Below are positions 1-7,250 of a stretch of 36,358 nucleotides of DNA, piece by piece. Source of the DNA: a virus. Position 1 is the first letter of the stretch; every line of letters begins with the position of its first letter. The position numbers and the translations under genes were made by a program. Below the pieces are notes generated by a model. That model was not told the origin of the DNA. It saw only the letters and a program-made list of their open reading frames with translations, and did not search any database. The stretch lies in IMG/VR virus record IMGVR_UViG_3300020129_000338, positions 1 through 36,358 of that record. One strand, 5' to 3'.

Positions 1-171
1 ACAGTCCCCCTCGCAGCCGTGCGTGCGGCGATTGATGCGATGGAGGCGTATGTGCCCTACGCCCAACGAGAGAATGCGCGGGCACATGCGCTGGCGGTGA
101 GCATCGGCTACGCCTACCCGCCAGCCTCGCGGTCGTTCATCTGTCCCGCCAAGCTGCGTTCCAGGGCTTGA
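1..171 (+). CDS. Possible 3' end of an unknown gene running in from the left edge
   Basis: Frame 1 is open from the first base to a TGA at 169-171 and gives about 56 residues with an Ala-rich helix-like stretch ([19 protein letters not shown]) and then a Ser/Pro/Arg-rich tail. No start is inside the window. The last 35 bases overlap the 3' end of the convergent HAD gene. The composition looks protein-like but no family is recognisable. It could equally be a chance open frame in GC-rich DNA. Confidence 0.3.
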   Translation, partial: TVPLAAVRAAIDAMEAYVPYAQRENARAHALAVSIGYAYPPASRSFICPAKLRSRA

Positions 172-553
172 ACGCCCGCATGGCGGCTGGCTCCAGTTGC
201 GGGTTGTCCCAGCTTCCGTCGAACCGGATGCACCTGTCGTCGATCGTCAGCCAGGCCGACGGCTTCTTGTCGGCGAAGCTGAACGTCAGTGGCTCGGTCG
301 GGTGACGCTCGCCCCCGGCTTTGATCCACTCGTTGCGCTTCTCATGCAGCCACATCGTCATTGCGATGATGCCGGCTTCGTCCTTCGAGCGGCTGCTGTA
401 GATCACCAGCTCAAAATCATGGCGCACCCGCTCGACCCACTCGAAGAAGCCACGGACGACCTCGCCGTAGATCGTGCCATCCTGCCAGCCGCGTTCGTAG
501 CTATGGATGACGCCATCAAAGTCGATGCAGATCGTCGGCCTGAACTCGGGCAT
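137..553 (-). CDS. HAD-superfamily phosphatase-like protein
   Basis: A 138-residue protein whose N-terminus, [11 protein letters not shown], carries the HAD motif I (DxDG; Asp nucleophile and second acid). Motif II is the serine of VIYSSRS near residue 55. A late acidic TIDDR motif near residue 110 matches motif IV, and the C-terminus FKPWN is typical of small HAD proteins in alphaproteobacterial phages and plasmids. The ATG at 553 is chosen because GAGGAGGGACTG lies directly upstream; longer starts lack this. HAD proteins of this size hydrolyse phosphomonoesters, and some phage versions resemble the 3'-phosphatase half of polynucleotide kinase. The substrate here is unknown. It diverges from the RHH gene at 714 across the 623-708 operator-like array, so the two may be co-regulated. 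Confidence 0.82.
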   Translation of the reverse strand: MPEFRPTICIDFDGVIHSYERGWQDGTIYGEVVRGFFEWVERVRHDFELVIYSSRSKDEAGIIAMTMWLHEKRNEWIKAGGERHPTEPLTFSFADKKPSAWLTIDDRCIRFDGSWDNPQLEPAAMRAFKPWNAAWRDR

Positions 554-622
554 CAGTCCCTCCTCGACCAACTCATGTAAACGGGGATCACCGCCGATTA
601 CACCTGTTGCATTTTCGCCACA

Positions 623-708
623 GTCGGAACCGGATGTTCCCACGCCTCGTTGCCACACGGTTCCCACATGATGCAGCGTGGCAACGTGTAGGAACAAGAC
701 GTGGGAAC
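623..708. promoter_or_regulatory. Dyad array of 8-bp half-sites between divergent genes
   Basis: Six half-sites lie in mirror symmetry around position 672: GTTCCCAC 636-643, GTTGCCAC 649-656, GTTCCCAC 660-667, then GTGGCAAC 678-685, GTAGGAAC 688-695, GTGGGAAC 701-708. Opposite pairs are equidistant from the centre to within 1 bp. A further GTCGGAAC is at 623-630. The array lies between the HAD start (553) and the RHH start (714). This is what a multi-site operator or plasmid-type centromere bound by an RHH protein looks like. Another GTGGGAAC/GTTCCCGC pair lies inside the RHH gene at 847-865. Operator function is inferred. Confidence 0.55.
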
Positions 709-713
709 AGCCG

Positions 714-1136
714 ATGGCGCATGAATGGAAGATCAGAGGCATGGAGGAGGCCGACAGCAAGGCGGCAGTCCAGGCCGCTGCCAACCTCAACATCAATACG
801 GCGGTCTGGCTCGGGCAGGCGATCCGCGCCTATGTGGCCGCAGGACGTGGGAACGCTGTTCCCGCGCATGACGTGATGGGGCCTCTCAAGGTAGACCAGG
901 ACCGGCTGATCGCCCTTGCCGCGCTGGAGCTACCGCAGTGGCTGCGCCGCCGGGTGCATCGCCTCCTCGGCGAGACGCTCGGCGTAGAGCCACCGAAACC
1001 ACCGAGTAGACGAACCGGAACCGCCAGATTGGCTGCGCCTGAGCCAGTTGAGCCCAGCAAAATCAATGGCGCAGCGTTTTCGAGAGATCACCCCGGTGAA
1101 ACGCCAGATGCCACAATTGTCGACGGCCGCGCGTAG
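714..1136 (+). CDS. Ribbon-helix-helix (Arc/CopG-like) DNA-binding protein
   Basis: A 140-residue protein starting [16 protein letters not shown]. The first 45 residues fit a ribbon-helix-helix domain: a basic beta strand (EWKIRGM), helix A ([15 protein letters not shown]) and helix B ([13 protein letters not shown]). The rest is basic then Pro-rich and probably disordered. RHH proteins bind DNA as dimers of dimers on repeated short half-sites, and exactly such an array (623-708) lies just upstream. An in-frame ATG at 678 would add 12 residues but falls inside the array, so 714 is preferred; GGGAAC just upstream is only a weak ribosome site. It is probably an autoregulator or partition-type DNA binder. 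A motif pair inside the gene (847-865) could be a secondary site. Confidence 0.6.
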   Translation: MAHEWKIRGMEEADSKAAVQAAANLNINTAVWLGQAIRAYVAAGRGNAVPAHDVMGPLKVDQDRLIALAALELPQWLRRRVHRLLGETLGVEPPKPPSRRTGTARLAAPEPVEPSKINGAAFSRDHPGETPDATIVDGRA

Positions 1137-1149
1137 GGATTGCGGCTTT
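1126..1149 (+). terminator. Weak terminator-like hairpin
   Basis: GCCGC (1126-1130) can pair with GCGGC (1142-1146), followed by only three T. It overlaps the stop codon of the RHH gene. The short stem and T tract make the call tentative. Confidence 0.3.
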
Positions 1150-1530
1150 AGTCGGGATAGTTGCAGAATTGAGGCGGGACGCAGCCGGGCTCTGACCCCC
1201 GGCCACGCCCCTGACCATAGAGCTAGCTCGAGAACTGCCCCATGGCTGCACACAGGATGCATAATTTCCCGTGCCAAAGCGACGGCCATGGGGCCGCGCT
1301 CGCCGCTATCTCAGGATTGTGGCAGGCTGATCCGCCGCGAATCGCAGGCGGTTGGAGTGATGCAATGACCTAGAAATAGTCGAGGCCGCCCAAGAAGGAC
1401 GGCCCCCAAAGCAAACTGATGATCTGGCCTCGCAATCCGGATCATCAGACAAGCAGCGCCGAAAATCAAGCCTCGCTTTGGCTGCGGGGGCGCGCGTCCT
1501 GAAGGCTGGCCTCGGCATGGGGGAGAAACC
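1137..1530. other. Intergenic leader with two inverted repeats, no gene seen
   Basis: No convincing coding frame was found in these 394 bases. GGCCG 1384-1388 pairs with CGGCC 1400-1404. A 12-bp stem follows: CTGATGATCTGG at 1416-1427 against CCGGATCATCAG at 1437-1448, one mismatch, 9-base loop. Neither is followed by a T run, so they look more like operator or leader structures for the HTH gene at 1531 than terminators. No promoter could be assigned. Confidence 0.4.
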
Positions 1531-2115
1531 ATGACGACGCGCAGACCAAGTTCCGATCGTATCCGACCCTGGCACTGCGGCTCGGTGTTCGGTGACGGCC
1601 GCCGCCGGCCGATGAACCGCGATGAGAAGGGTATCTGGCGGCGCCTCGTGCATCGCCACGTCAGGGCCGGGCAGATCGGCCCCAAGGGCGGCTGGGTGCT
1701 GGAGGTGCTACCCGACTATCTGGCCAAGGACGGGCGCCTGGACCCGTCCCACGCCTGTCTGGCGGGGGAGGCTGGTGTGGGGGAGAGCACGGTCGCGCGG
1801 GCCCTGGCGGACGCCAAGGCCGTCGGGCTGCTGGATTGGGATCGCCGGCTCGTGCGCACCGGCTGGCGGGCCGAGCAGACCAGCAACGCCTATGTGCTGA
1901 TCCTGCCGGGCAGCAGGGCAGGGGAGGGGGCACCGCCGACTCAGCCTGCACCGCCTATCAAGAGCTTAAAGCTTGAATCTGGTTACACCGTCAGCTTGAA
2001 GGTCGCAGCACTGCCGGTGATGGATCCCGCCGCCCAACAGGCCAGGATCGCTGCCAAATGGGCCGAGGAACGGCGGCTGCGGCTCGCCCGACTCGGTGCG
2101 CGAATCGGGGGGTGA
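1531..2115 (+). CDS. Winged-helix/HTH replication- or regulator-type protein
   Basis: A 194-residue basic protein. Residues about 28-125 match a HTH family I associate with Acetobacteraceae plasmids and prophages: DEKGIWRRLVHRHVRAGQI, a GPKGGWVLEVLPDYL helix, then an HTH core (HACLAGEAGVGESTVARALADAK) followed by GLLDWDRRLV and a conserved EQTSNAYVL strand. The N-terminal RRPSSDRIRPW segment looks like a flexible DNA-contacting arm. The tail after residue 130 is Pro-rich and then Arg-rich. The ATG at 1531 has a good GGGGGAG site 6 bases upstream. Family members often sit near replication genes, so the role could be replication initiation or transcription control. None of its usual partners is in view. 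Confidence 0.75.
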   Translation: MTTRRPSSDRIRPWHCGSVFGDGRRRPMNRDEKGIWRRLVHRHVRAGQIGPKGGWVLEVLPDYLAKDGRLDPSHACLAGEAGVGESTVARALADAKAVGLLDWDRRLVRTGWRAEQTSNAYVLILPGSRAGEGAPPTQPAPPIKSLKLESGYTVSLKVAALPVMDPAAQQARIAAKWAEERRLRLARLGARIGG

Positions 2116-2160
2116 ATCACAGGGGCTAGTTTTGTTCTGGCGGCGGCCTGGGTAGTACGC

Positions 2161-2955
2161 CTAAGCCAGGATCACGGCGCGGGCTTCCTGAGCAACGCCA
2201 CCCGCCACAGCGACTGAAGCCCACATCTCCAAACCAACCTGCGTGGCCACGGCCTGCACGGTGACGCTGCTATTTGACGCCCACATCTCCAGTGCGACCT
2301 GCGTAACCTGTGCTTGCGGATTGGTCGCCAACCAATGTTCGAGGCCGACTTGCGTGGCAAGCGCGTTGCTGGATGGCGTCGCGCCTGAGGTAAAGCCGGA
2401 TGTGAAACCGCTGGGGGCTGTGCCCGAGAAAGCCGTGTCACCAAAATTCGCGGTTATCGAATCCAGATTGGCGCCCATCACAGCGAGCGGGAAAGCCGGA
2501 ATACCTCCGCCACCGGCAGCGCCAATTGAAATGCCGCCTACGCCGGCCCCCGGATCCGCTGTGGCACTCCCATTCCAGTTGCCGCTGGGCGCAACCCGGA
2601 ACCAAGCGAGGCGGCCGCCGCAATCAAGCGCGATGCCGATGATATCGTTGGCGGCGCGGGCGCCGAGCGTGGACCCACTGCTGACGCCATCGATGTTGAT
2701 AGCGCCACTCTTGATCACGACGCACGTTCCGGACGCCGTGGGGGTTGGAGCAGTGACGCCTACCGGACAGAACCCAATGCCAGTGTTGGCGCTGCCCCAA
2801 ACGGTCGGCTTCCCTTCCCAATAGAATTTTCCAGTGACCTGCTTGTCGATCGCCCGAACCCAAGCGGCTGATCCGCTTGTGGTCGCAATCAGATTGCTGC
2901 CGGATAACGTGACATTGGCGCTCTTGTCCGATGAGTTCCAGCTAGTGTTCGCCAT
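2161..2955 (-). CDS. SPRY-like tail-tip or fibre protein with C-terminal WAS repeats
   Basis: A 264-residue protein, last in the leftward tail operon. Residues about 30-185 look like a SPRY/B30.2 beta sandwich as found in phage receptor-type proteins: KFYWEGK, IGIALDCGGRLAWFRV, a Gly-rich loop and NFGDTAFSGTAPSGF near the end. The C-terminus has three short repeats of TQVxLExW (VGLEHWLAT, VALEMWAS, VGLEMWAS), seen at DNA level as units at 2221-2250, 2281-2310 and 2332-2361. Such repeats occur at the ends of many tail proteins as small beta or oligomerisation units. The ATG is 2 bases after the stop of the preceding gene. It probably recognises a host-surface ligand; the ligand is unknown. Confidence 0.7.
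   Translation of the reverse strand: MANTSWNSSDKSANVTLSGSNLIATTSGSAAWVRAIDKQVTGKFYWEGKPTVWGSANTGIGFCPVGVTAPTPTASGTCVVIKSGAINIDGVSSGSTLGARAANDIIGIALDCGGRLAWFRVAPSGNWNGSATADPGAGVGGISIGAAGGGGIPAFPLAVMGANLDSITANFGDTAFSGTAPSGFTSGFTSGATPSSNALATQVGLEHWLATNPQAQVTQVALEMWASNSSVTVQAVATQVGLEMWASVAVAGGVAQEARAVILA
2212..2361 (-). repeat. Three diverged tandem units encoding TQVxLExW
   Basis: The units at 2221-2250 and 2281-2310 are exactly 60 bases apart and share CCACATCTCC then ACCTGCGT. A third, more diverged unit is at 2332-2361. They encode the C-terminal repeats of the SPRY-like protein. Confidence 0.6.
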
Positions 2956-2957
2956 AG

Positions 2958-4436
2958 CTACGAGATCACTTTCGGCCCGATAGTGACGTTATTCACGCCG
3001 CTCGCCGTCCATGCGGCGCTGGTGTCGGGATCGGTCAGATCGGTTCGCCACGCCCACTGCCAGCCAGATGTCGTGAGCGTGAGCGTCGATGATGCGACGG
3101 TTGTGCTACCGCTCTTCAGTTGCACCGCGGCCGTGCGGGATCCGGCATCAGACTTCTGCATATATGCCCGCGTCGTGACGGCGATGATAGAAGCCGGCGT
3201 CGAGGAGATGCTGGCGATACCGTAGAGGTCAACGTCGTTGACGGTGCTGTCGTAGACGTAGGAGGTGGTGGCGTCTTCTTGAGCCTCGTCTACCGCAGCG
3301 TAGTTTCCGCCGAGGGTTATGGTCAGCGAGCAGACGATGGCAGCAGCGGCACTCGTGGTCGGCGATGCGGCCGGGAAGCTTGCGTAAGCCGTCGTGCTGC
3401 TGAGACCGGTCGTGCCGCTGGCGACGCTCCATGTTCCCGATGATGTGTCGCTATCGAAGCCGATCCAGTATTGCGTTCCTTTGGTCACGCTGACAGGCGT
3501 GCCGAAGGTCAATGCGTTGGAGCCGGTAGCTGGGTTCGTAACGGTATTCGCGGAACCAAGCACGGTCGTGGGTGCACTTCCGGAAGAAGCGAAAATGGTG
3601 GCCTTTAGATTTCCGGTATAGCCACTCCCCAGTGAGATCGTCGCCGAGCCGATCGTGCCATCATAAGCAGCGGTGAAGGCACTATAGCGGGCCGTGCCAG
3701 CTGTAATAGAAGCGGTCGTGGATGCTGTGACAGGCGATTGAGTATTGGTGGTCGGTGTTTTCGAGAACTGCACGCTGGAGTCTGAGGATGGCATGCGCGC
3801 GAAGCAGCGAATGTCGCCCAGCCACGTCCCAGTCGATGCACCGCTTTGCCAGAAGATGTCGTCAAGCGTCTGTTGGTTGACCGTCGCGCTTCGTCCGACC
3901 GTCAGCTTGTTCGCGTAGTTGTTTGTCGATGTCGGGCGTGTGTTCAGCGACCCCAGTGCATGGTCATTGCTGGTGTTGCCGTTCTTGCGCACTGCCCAAC
4001 TGCCGGTCGTGTTGTTGATCACCACCTCGATCTCGAACGCATACCATGTGTTGATCGTGGTTGCGGCGCCGGTATAGGTGTCCAATGTCGTTCCTGCTGG
4101 GCCGCCTGACGTGAGGAGGATCGCGCCGTCGCTACGAAACACGATGGAGCATTGCGCCGTCGCGCCATCAAACAACTCGAGATACATTCCTGATGTGGTG
4201 CCGGTGATTGCCGCTGTCTGCATGAACGCGCAAACGATGTGATGGACCGCATCATTCACACCGGATGTCTTGGTCAGATACACAGAATTCGTGGAGGATT
4301 GCAGTGCTTGACTGCCGCTGAACCGGCCCGCCACGAAAACAAATCCGCTACCGCCTACGCCGCTGTCCCAATAGCCATTGGTGGGATCCGTCACCGCCGC
4401 GTACAGGTCGAACCCGTCGCCAAAATTCCACGTCAT
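2958..4436 (-). CDS. Tail fibre/receptor-binding protein with lectin-like fold
   Basis: A 492-residue protein rich in Thr, Ser and Ala. The N-terminal 230 residues look like a concanavalin A-like (LamG) sandwich: [12 protein letters not shown] start, GMYLELFDGATAQ, TINTWYAFEIEVVINNTTGSW, then LDDIFWQSG. The middle and C-terminus repeat beta-rich segments (ATISLGSGYTGNLKATIFASSG, QYWIGFDSDTSSG). This pattern is typical of phage proteins that bind sugars on the cell surface. It overlaps the upstream gene by one base in TGATG, indicating translational coupling. No catalytic motif is evident, so binding rather than cleavage is inferred. Confidence 0.65.
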   Translation of the reverse strand: MTWNFGDGFDLYAAVTDPTNGYWDSGVGGSGFVFVAGRFSGSQALQSSTNSVYLTKTSGVNDAVHHIVCAFMQTAAITGTTSGMYLELFDGATAQCSIVFRSDGAILLTSGGPAGTTLDTYTGAATTINTWYAFEIEVVINNTTGSWAVRKNGNTSNDHALGSLNTRPTSTNNYANKLTVGRSATVNQQTLDDIFWQSGASTGTWLGDIRCFARMPSSDSSVQFSKTPTTNTQSPVTASTTASITAGTARYSAFTAAYDGTIGSATISLGSGYTGNLKATIFASSGSAPTTVLGSANTVTNPATGSNALTFGTPVSVTKGTQYWIGFDSDTSSGTWSVASGTTGLSSTTAYASFPAASPTTSAAAAIVCSLTITLGGNYAAVDEAQEDATTSYVYDSTVNDVDLYGIASISSTPASIIAVTTRAYMQKSDAGSRTAAVQLKSGSTTVASSTLTLTTSGWQWAWRTDLTDPDTSAAWTASGVNNVTIGPKVIS

Positions 4437-5899
4437 CAGACCCTCGCCGCTAACACTGTGATTCCGAGGTCAGCGAGTGTGGCGTCCTGCGTCGGGGCCA
4501 CCAACTGGAGCACATCGCCGATGGCAAGCGATCCGCCAGCGCCCGCCAATGTCGCACTGGTATGCGAGGAAGACGTGATCGTTACAGTGCCGAGCGCCGT
4601 CGTTGACCCGCTAGAGATCTTGTTCAGGGTGAAGACGGCGGAGCTGGTGGCGAGCGTGACATCATACACCACCGTTCCAGCGAGGCTCGCGGGGATAGTC
4701 ACGGCGAACGCCATCGGCACATTCACGGTGGCCCCGGTCGCAGGCTTCCCCGAGAACGCGAAAGCAATCGGGAGTTGCTGCACTTCGGTAGGCAGTTGTG
4801 CGTAGCTCACCGAGCCGGTGACCGCCGAGAACGCCGGGGTCGCCGCCAGAGTGCCGCTCGTCAGCGTCAGGCCCGATAGTGCGCTGACTGCCCCGGCATT
4901 CCATTGCACCGAGAGCGTTCCGGTGGTGGTGATCGGGCCGCCCGAGATCCCCGCGCCTGTGGTGGCAATGCTGGTGACCGAGCCCGCACCAGCAGGTCCG
5001 GTCGGCCCGGCAGGTCCGGTCGCCCCTGTCGCGCCCGTGGGACCTGTGGCGCCAGTCGCGCCAGTCGCGCCGGCGGCCCCCGTGGCACCGGCAGGCCCCG
5101 TCGCCCCGATGTCACCCGTGCGGTCGAACGTCAACGAGATCTCGTCTGCCGCGGCGAATGGGTTGGTGGCTGAGGAGCCGACCACGGCCACGGTCAGTTC
5201 CCGATACCCTGTGTGGCTCACTACTGCCGTTACGTGAAATACGATCCAATGCGTGGGATCCGCCCGTTTGAAGACACGTATCGTCCCGGCTGGCGAACTG
5301 CCGCTGTCGTCGAAGGTGTCGATCACCGCAGTCCAATCAGTGCCGGCCTGGTCCAGCAGATCGACGAAGATCGCGGTCGCTGCGTTCTGTGTTCCCGCAT
5401 TCAGGCGGAGCTTGCCGCTGCCTGGATCCGAATTCGTGGTCGTCGTATCGAACACGTAGCTGATGCCGACCGCGCCACCGGCCGGTCCGGAGATACCAGG
5501 CGGGCCCGGGCCGCCGGCGCCGTATCCAACGCAGTCGGTGCCATCGTTCTGGACGACGGTGCCGCCGCCAGCGACAACGGTTACCGTGCCTCCGGTCGCT
5601 CCACCGACGATCACGTCGAAGGATGAACTGTTGCGGACCGCGAATACGCGCTTCGCTGGGTTCCCGCCGATCGTCAGCGGCACGATCAGATTCTGATTGG
5701 CCGTCAGGCCCGTGCAATTGAAGACGTTGTAACGGGTGTATTGCAGCGAGGTCAGCGTTACGTCGCCGGCCGACATGTCCACGTCGAGCTGGTCGTTTGC
5801 CGCGCCCTCGACGTCGAGGATCATGTCGTTGAGCGTGGTCGTCTTATCGCTCTGCGTTGGCGCGACGAGCGGTATCTGCAGGATCGGTGAGACCGCCAT
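4436..5899 (-). CDS. Tail fibre protein with collagen-like Gly-X-Y shaft
   Basis: A 487-residue fibre. Residues about 1-130 are a beta-rich base domain ([30 protein letters not shown]). A middle domain follows ([22 protein letters not shown] to [16 protein letters not shown]), then an uninterrupted Gly-X-Y run of about 14 triplets rich in GAT, GPT and GPA near residues 265-310, then a distal head ([19 protein letters not shown]) ending in beta-rich sequence. Bacterial and phage collagen-like runs form trimeric triple helices without hydroxyproline, so this is probably the trimeric shaft of a side or tip fibre. The ATG at 5899 is preceded by GGCGGAG at good spacing. Confidence 0.72.
   Translation of the reverse strand: MAVSPILQIPLVAPTQSDKTTTLNDMILDVEGAANDQLDVDMSAGDVTLTSLQYTRYNVFNCTGLTANQNLIVPLTIGGNPAKRVFAVRNSSSFDVIVGGATGGTVTVVAGGGTVVQNDGTDCVGYGAGGPGPPGISGPAGGAVGISYVFDTTTTNSDPGSGKLRLNAGTQNAATAIFVDLLDQAGTDWTAVIDTFDDSGSSPAGTIRVFKRADPTHWIVFHVTAVVSHTGYRELTVAVVGSSATNPFAAADEISLTFDRTGDIGATGPAGATGAAGATGATGATGPTGATGATGPAGPTGPAGAGSVTSIATTGAGISGGPITTTGTLSVQWNAGAVSALSGLTLTSGTLAATPAFSAVTGSVSYAQLPTEVQQLPIAFAFSGKPATGATVNVPMAFAVTIPASLAGTVVYDVTLATSSAVFTLNKISSGSTTALGTVTITSSSHTSATLAGAGGSLAIGDVLQLVAPTQDATLADLGITVLAARV
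4987..5112 (-). repeat. Low-complexity 9-bp collagen-coding repeat
   Basis: Tandem 9-base units encoding Gly-Ala/Pro-Thr/Ala triplets. This kind of tract can change length by slippage, which would alter shaft length in the fibre. Confidence 0.6.
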
Positions 5900-5902
5900 C
5901 TG

Positions 5903-7249
5903 CTATCTCCGCCTACGCGCCATGATCTTACCGAAGGCGGTGATGGTGCCTCCGAATGCTGCGGTCGCACCCAGCGTCAGAGTGACGCCGGCCGCTGCGG
6001 ATACCCGAAGCTGGGTGATCGTAAGCGATGCCAGAGGCACGTTGTTCGGCACAGGCATGATGACATTGCCGCCCAACTGATCAAGCGAGGGTTGGCTGGC
6101 TGCTTGATTGATCCAGGCGCGGAGCGTCACGGCATTCCCGTTCGTCATCTGGAAGCTCACCGAGCCCCACACATCCCAATCGCCGGCGGTCAGCGCGACC
6201 TGCACGACGACAGCGTCAACACCGGTCATCAGCGCGACGGCCGAGGCTTGGAGCAGTATCGCGCTCCGGAATTCCCCGATCTGTCCCGCGGCGGCGTTGT
6301 CGTTGGTGACCGTGCCGGCCAGCGGTGCGCGCGAGGCGTCGGTGGGATGGATGTGATCGGCGCGCGCCCACGTAGTGCCTGTGCCTACCGCTGCGGTGCC
6401 ATCCATGCTGGGCGTCGTGCTGGACGCGGCCGGGACGGACGTTGTCAGCGCATACGGGGAAAGCGTCGCGGCCCAGTCGGTGATATCGGCGTGGGTGAGG
6501 GTGATCGTGCCGGTGCGCGCGGCTACGCTCTGCACCGGAGCTGCCGCAGCAGCGCCAGCCGCATTGACGTAGCCTGCTGGATTGTTGGCGGCGTAGCGCG
6601 ACGTGTCGCTTGGGTGGACATGATCGCCGCGTGCGAAAGTCGTCGCCGTCCCCGCCGCCACAGCGCCATCCATGATCGGTGCGGTGGTGGATGCAGCAGG
6701 CAACGCACTCACCGCGGCCCGCGATATATCGACCGGATGCGTATGATCGGCCCTCGAAAAGCGCTGTGACACACCGGCTGTTGCCATGCCGTCCATGAGC
6801 GGCGGTTGGGTCGATCCCTGGTTCTGGACATACTCTGTCGTCGCCACGAGTTCGGAGTTGTCGTCGATCGCCGGCGTCTGTGTGCGGAGCGTACCGGATT
6901 GGCCAAGGTCGTGAACGAATTTCGTGGTCGCTATTGCGTTCGAGGAGTCGGACGGAAGCATCGTCGGCGCCGTCGGCGAGCCCTTGAACTGCGGCGAATC
7001 GATCGGTGCACGTGACTGGTCAGTGGGATGAACGTGATCGGCGCGAGAATATTGTTCCGCCAGACCCGCGGTCGGCGGCATATCCGACATCTGTGGCGGG
7101 TGCGTGCTCGCGAGCACCGTGACGTATGTCGCGAGGTCGGCCATCGTGGCGTTGAGCGGCATGTCCGTGCCCGCCCGCGCAATCGGCACGAGATCGGTTT
7201 CAAGCAGCGGGCCCGCCGGCGTCGCCTCAGAGATTTTTACGTCAGCCAT
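5903..7249 (-). CDS. Tail fibre with four DHxHP repeats
   Basis: A 448-residue protein beginning MADVKISEATPAGPL, a common N-terminus of phage fibre proteins that attach to the tail. Four repeats of the form (S/A)RADHxHPxDxSR (YSRADHVHPTDQSRA, FSRADHTHPVDISRA, FARGDHVHPSDTSRY, WARADHIHPTDASRA) are encoded near 7000-7055, 6715-6765, 6590-6645 and 6320-6370. His-x-His repeats in fibres such as T4 gp37 bind metal ions along a trimeric shaft; the same is inferred here. The C-terminal 120 residues form a small beta-rich head (DWDVWGSVSFQMTNG). The ATG is one base after the stop of the upstream gene, with GGGGGTAAG as ribosome site. Confidence 0.72.
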   Translation of the reverse strand: MADVKISEATPAGPLLETDLVPIARAGTDMPLNATMADLATYVTVLASTHPPQMSDMPPTAGLAEQYSRADHVHPTDQSRAPIDSPQFKGSPTAPTMLPSDSSNAIATTKFVHDLGQSGTLRTQTPAIDDNSELVATTEYVQNQGSTQPPLMDGMATAGVSQRFSRADHTHPVDISRAAVSALPAASTTAPIMDGAVAAGTATTFARGDHVHPSDTSRYAANNPAGYVNAAGAAAAAPVQSVAARTGTITLTHADITDWAATLSPYALTTSVPAASSTTPSMDGTAAVGTGTTWARADHIHPTDASRAPLAGTVTNDNAAAGQIGEFRSAILLQASAVALMTGVDAVVVQVALTAGDWDVWGSVSFQMTNGNAVTLRAWINQAASQPSLDQLGGNVIMPVPNNVPLASLTITQLRVSAAAGVTLTLGATAAFGGTITAFGKIMARRRR

Positions 7250-7250
7250 C

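Noticed and set aside
4987-5112. Short repeats that could suggest a CRISPR array
   Set aside because: Units are contiguous 9-mers coding Gly-X-Y; no spacers, leader or Cas gene.
4818-5237. Plus-strand Ala/Pro/Val-rich frame over the collagen-like fibre
   Set aside because: It is the antisense image of Gly-X-Y codons, not a gene.
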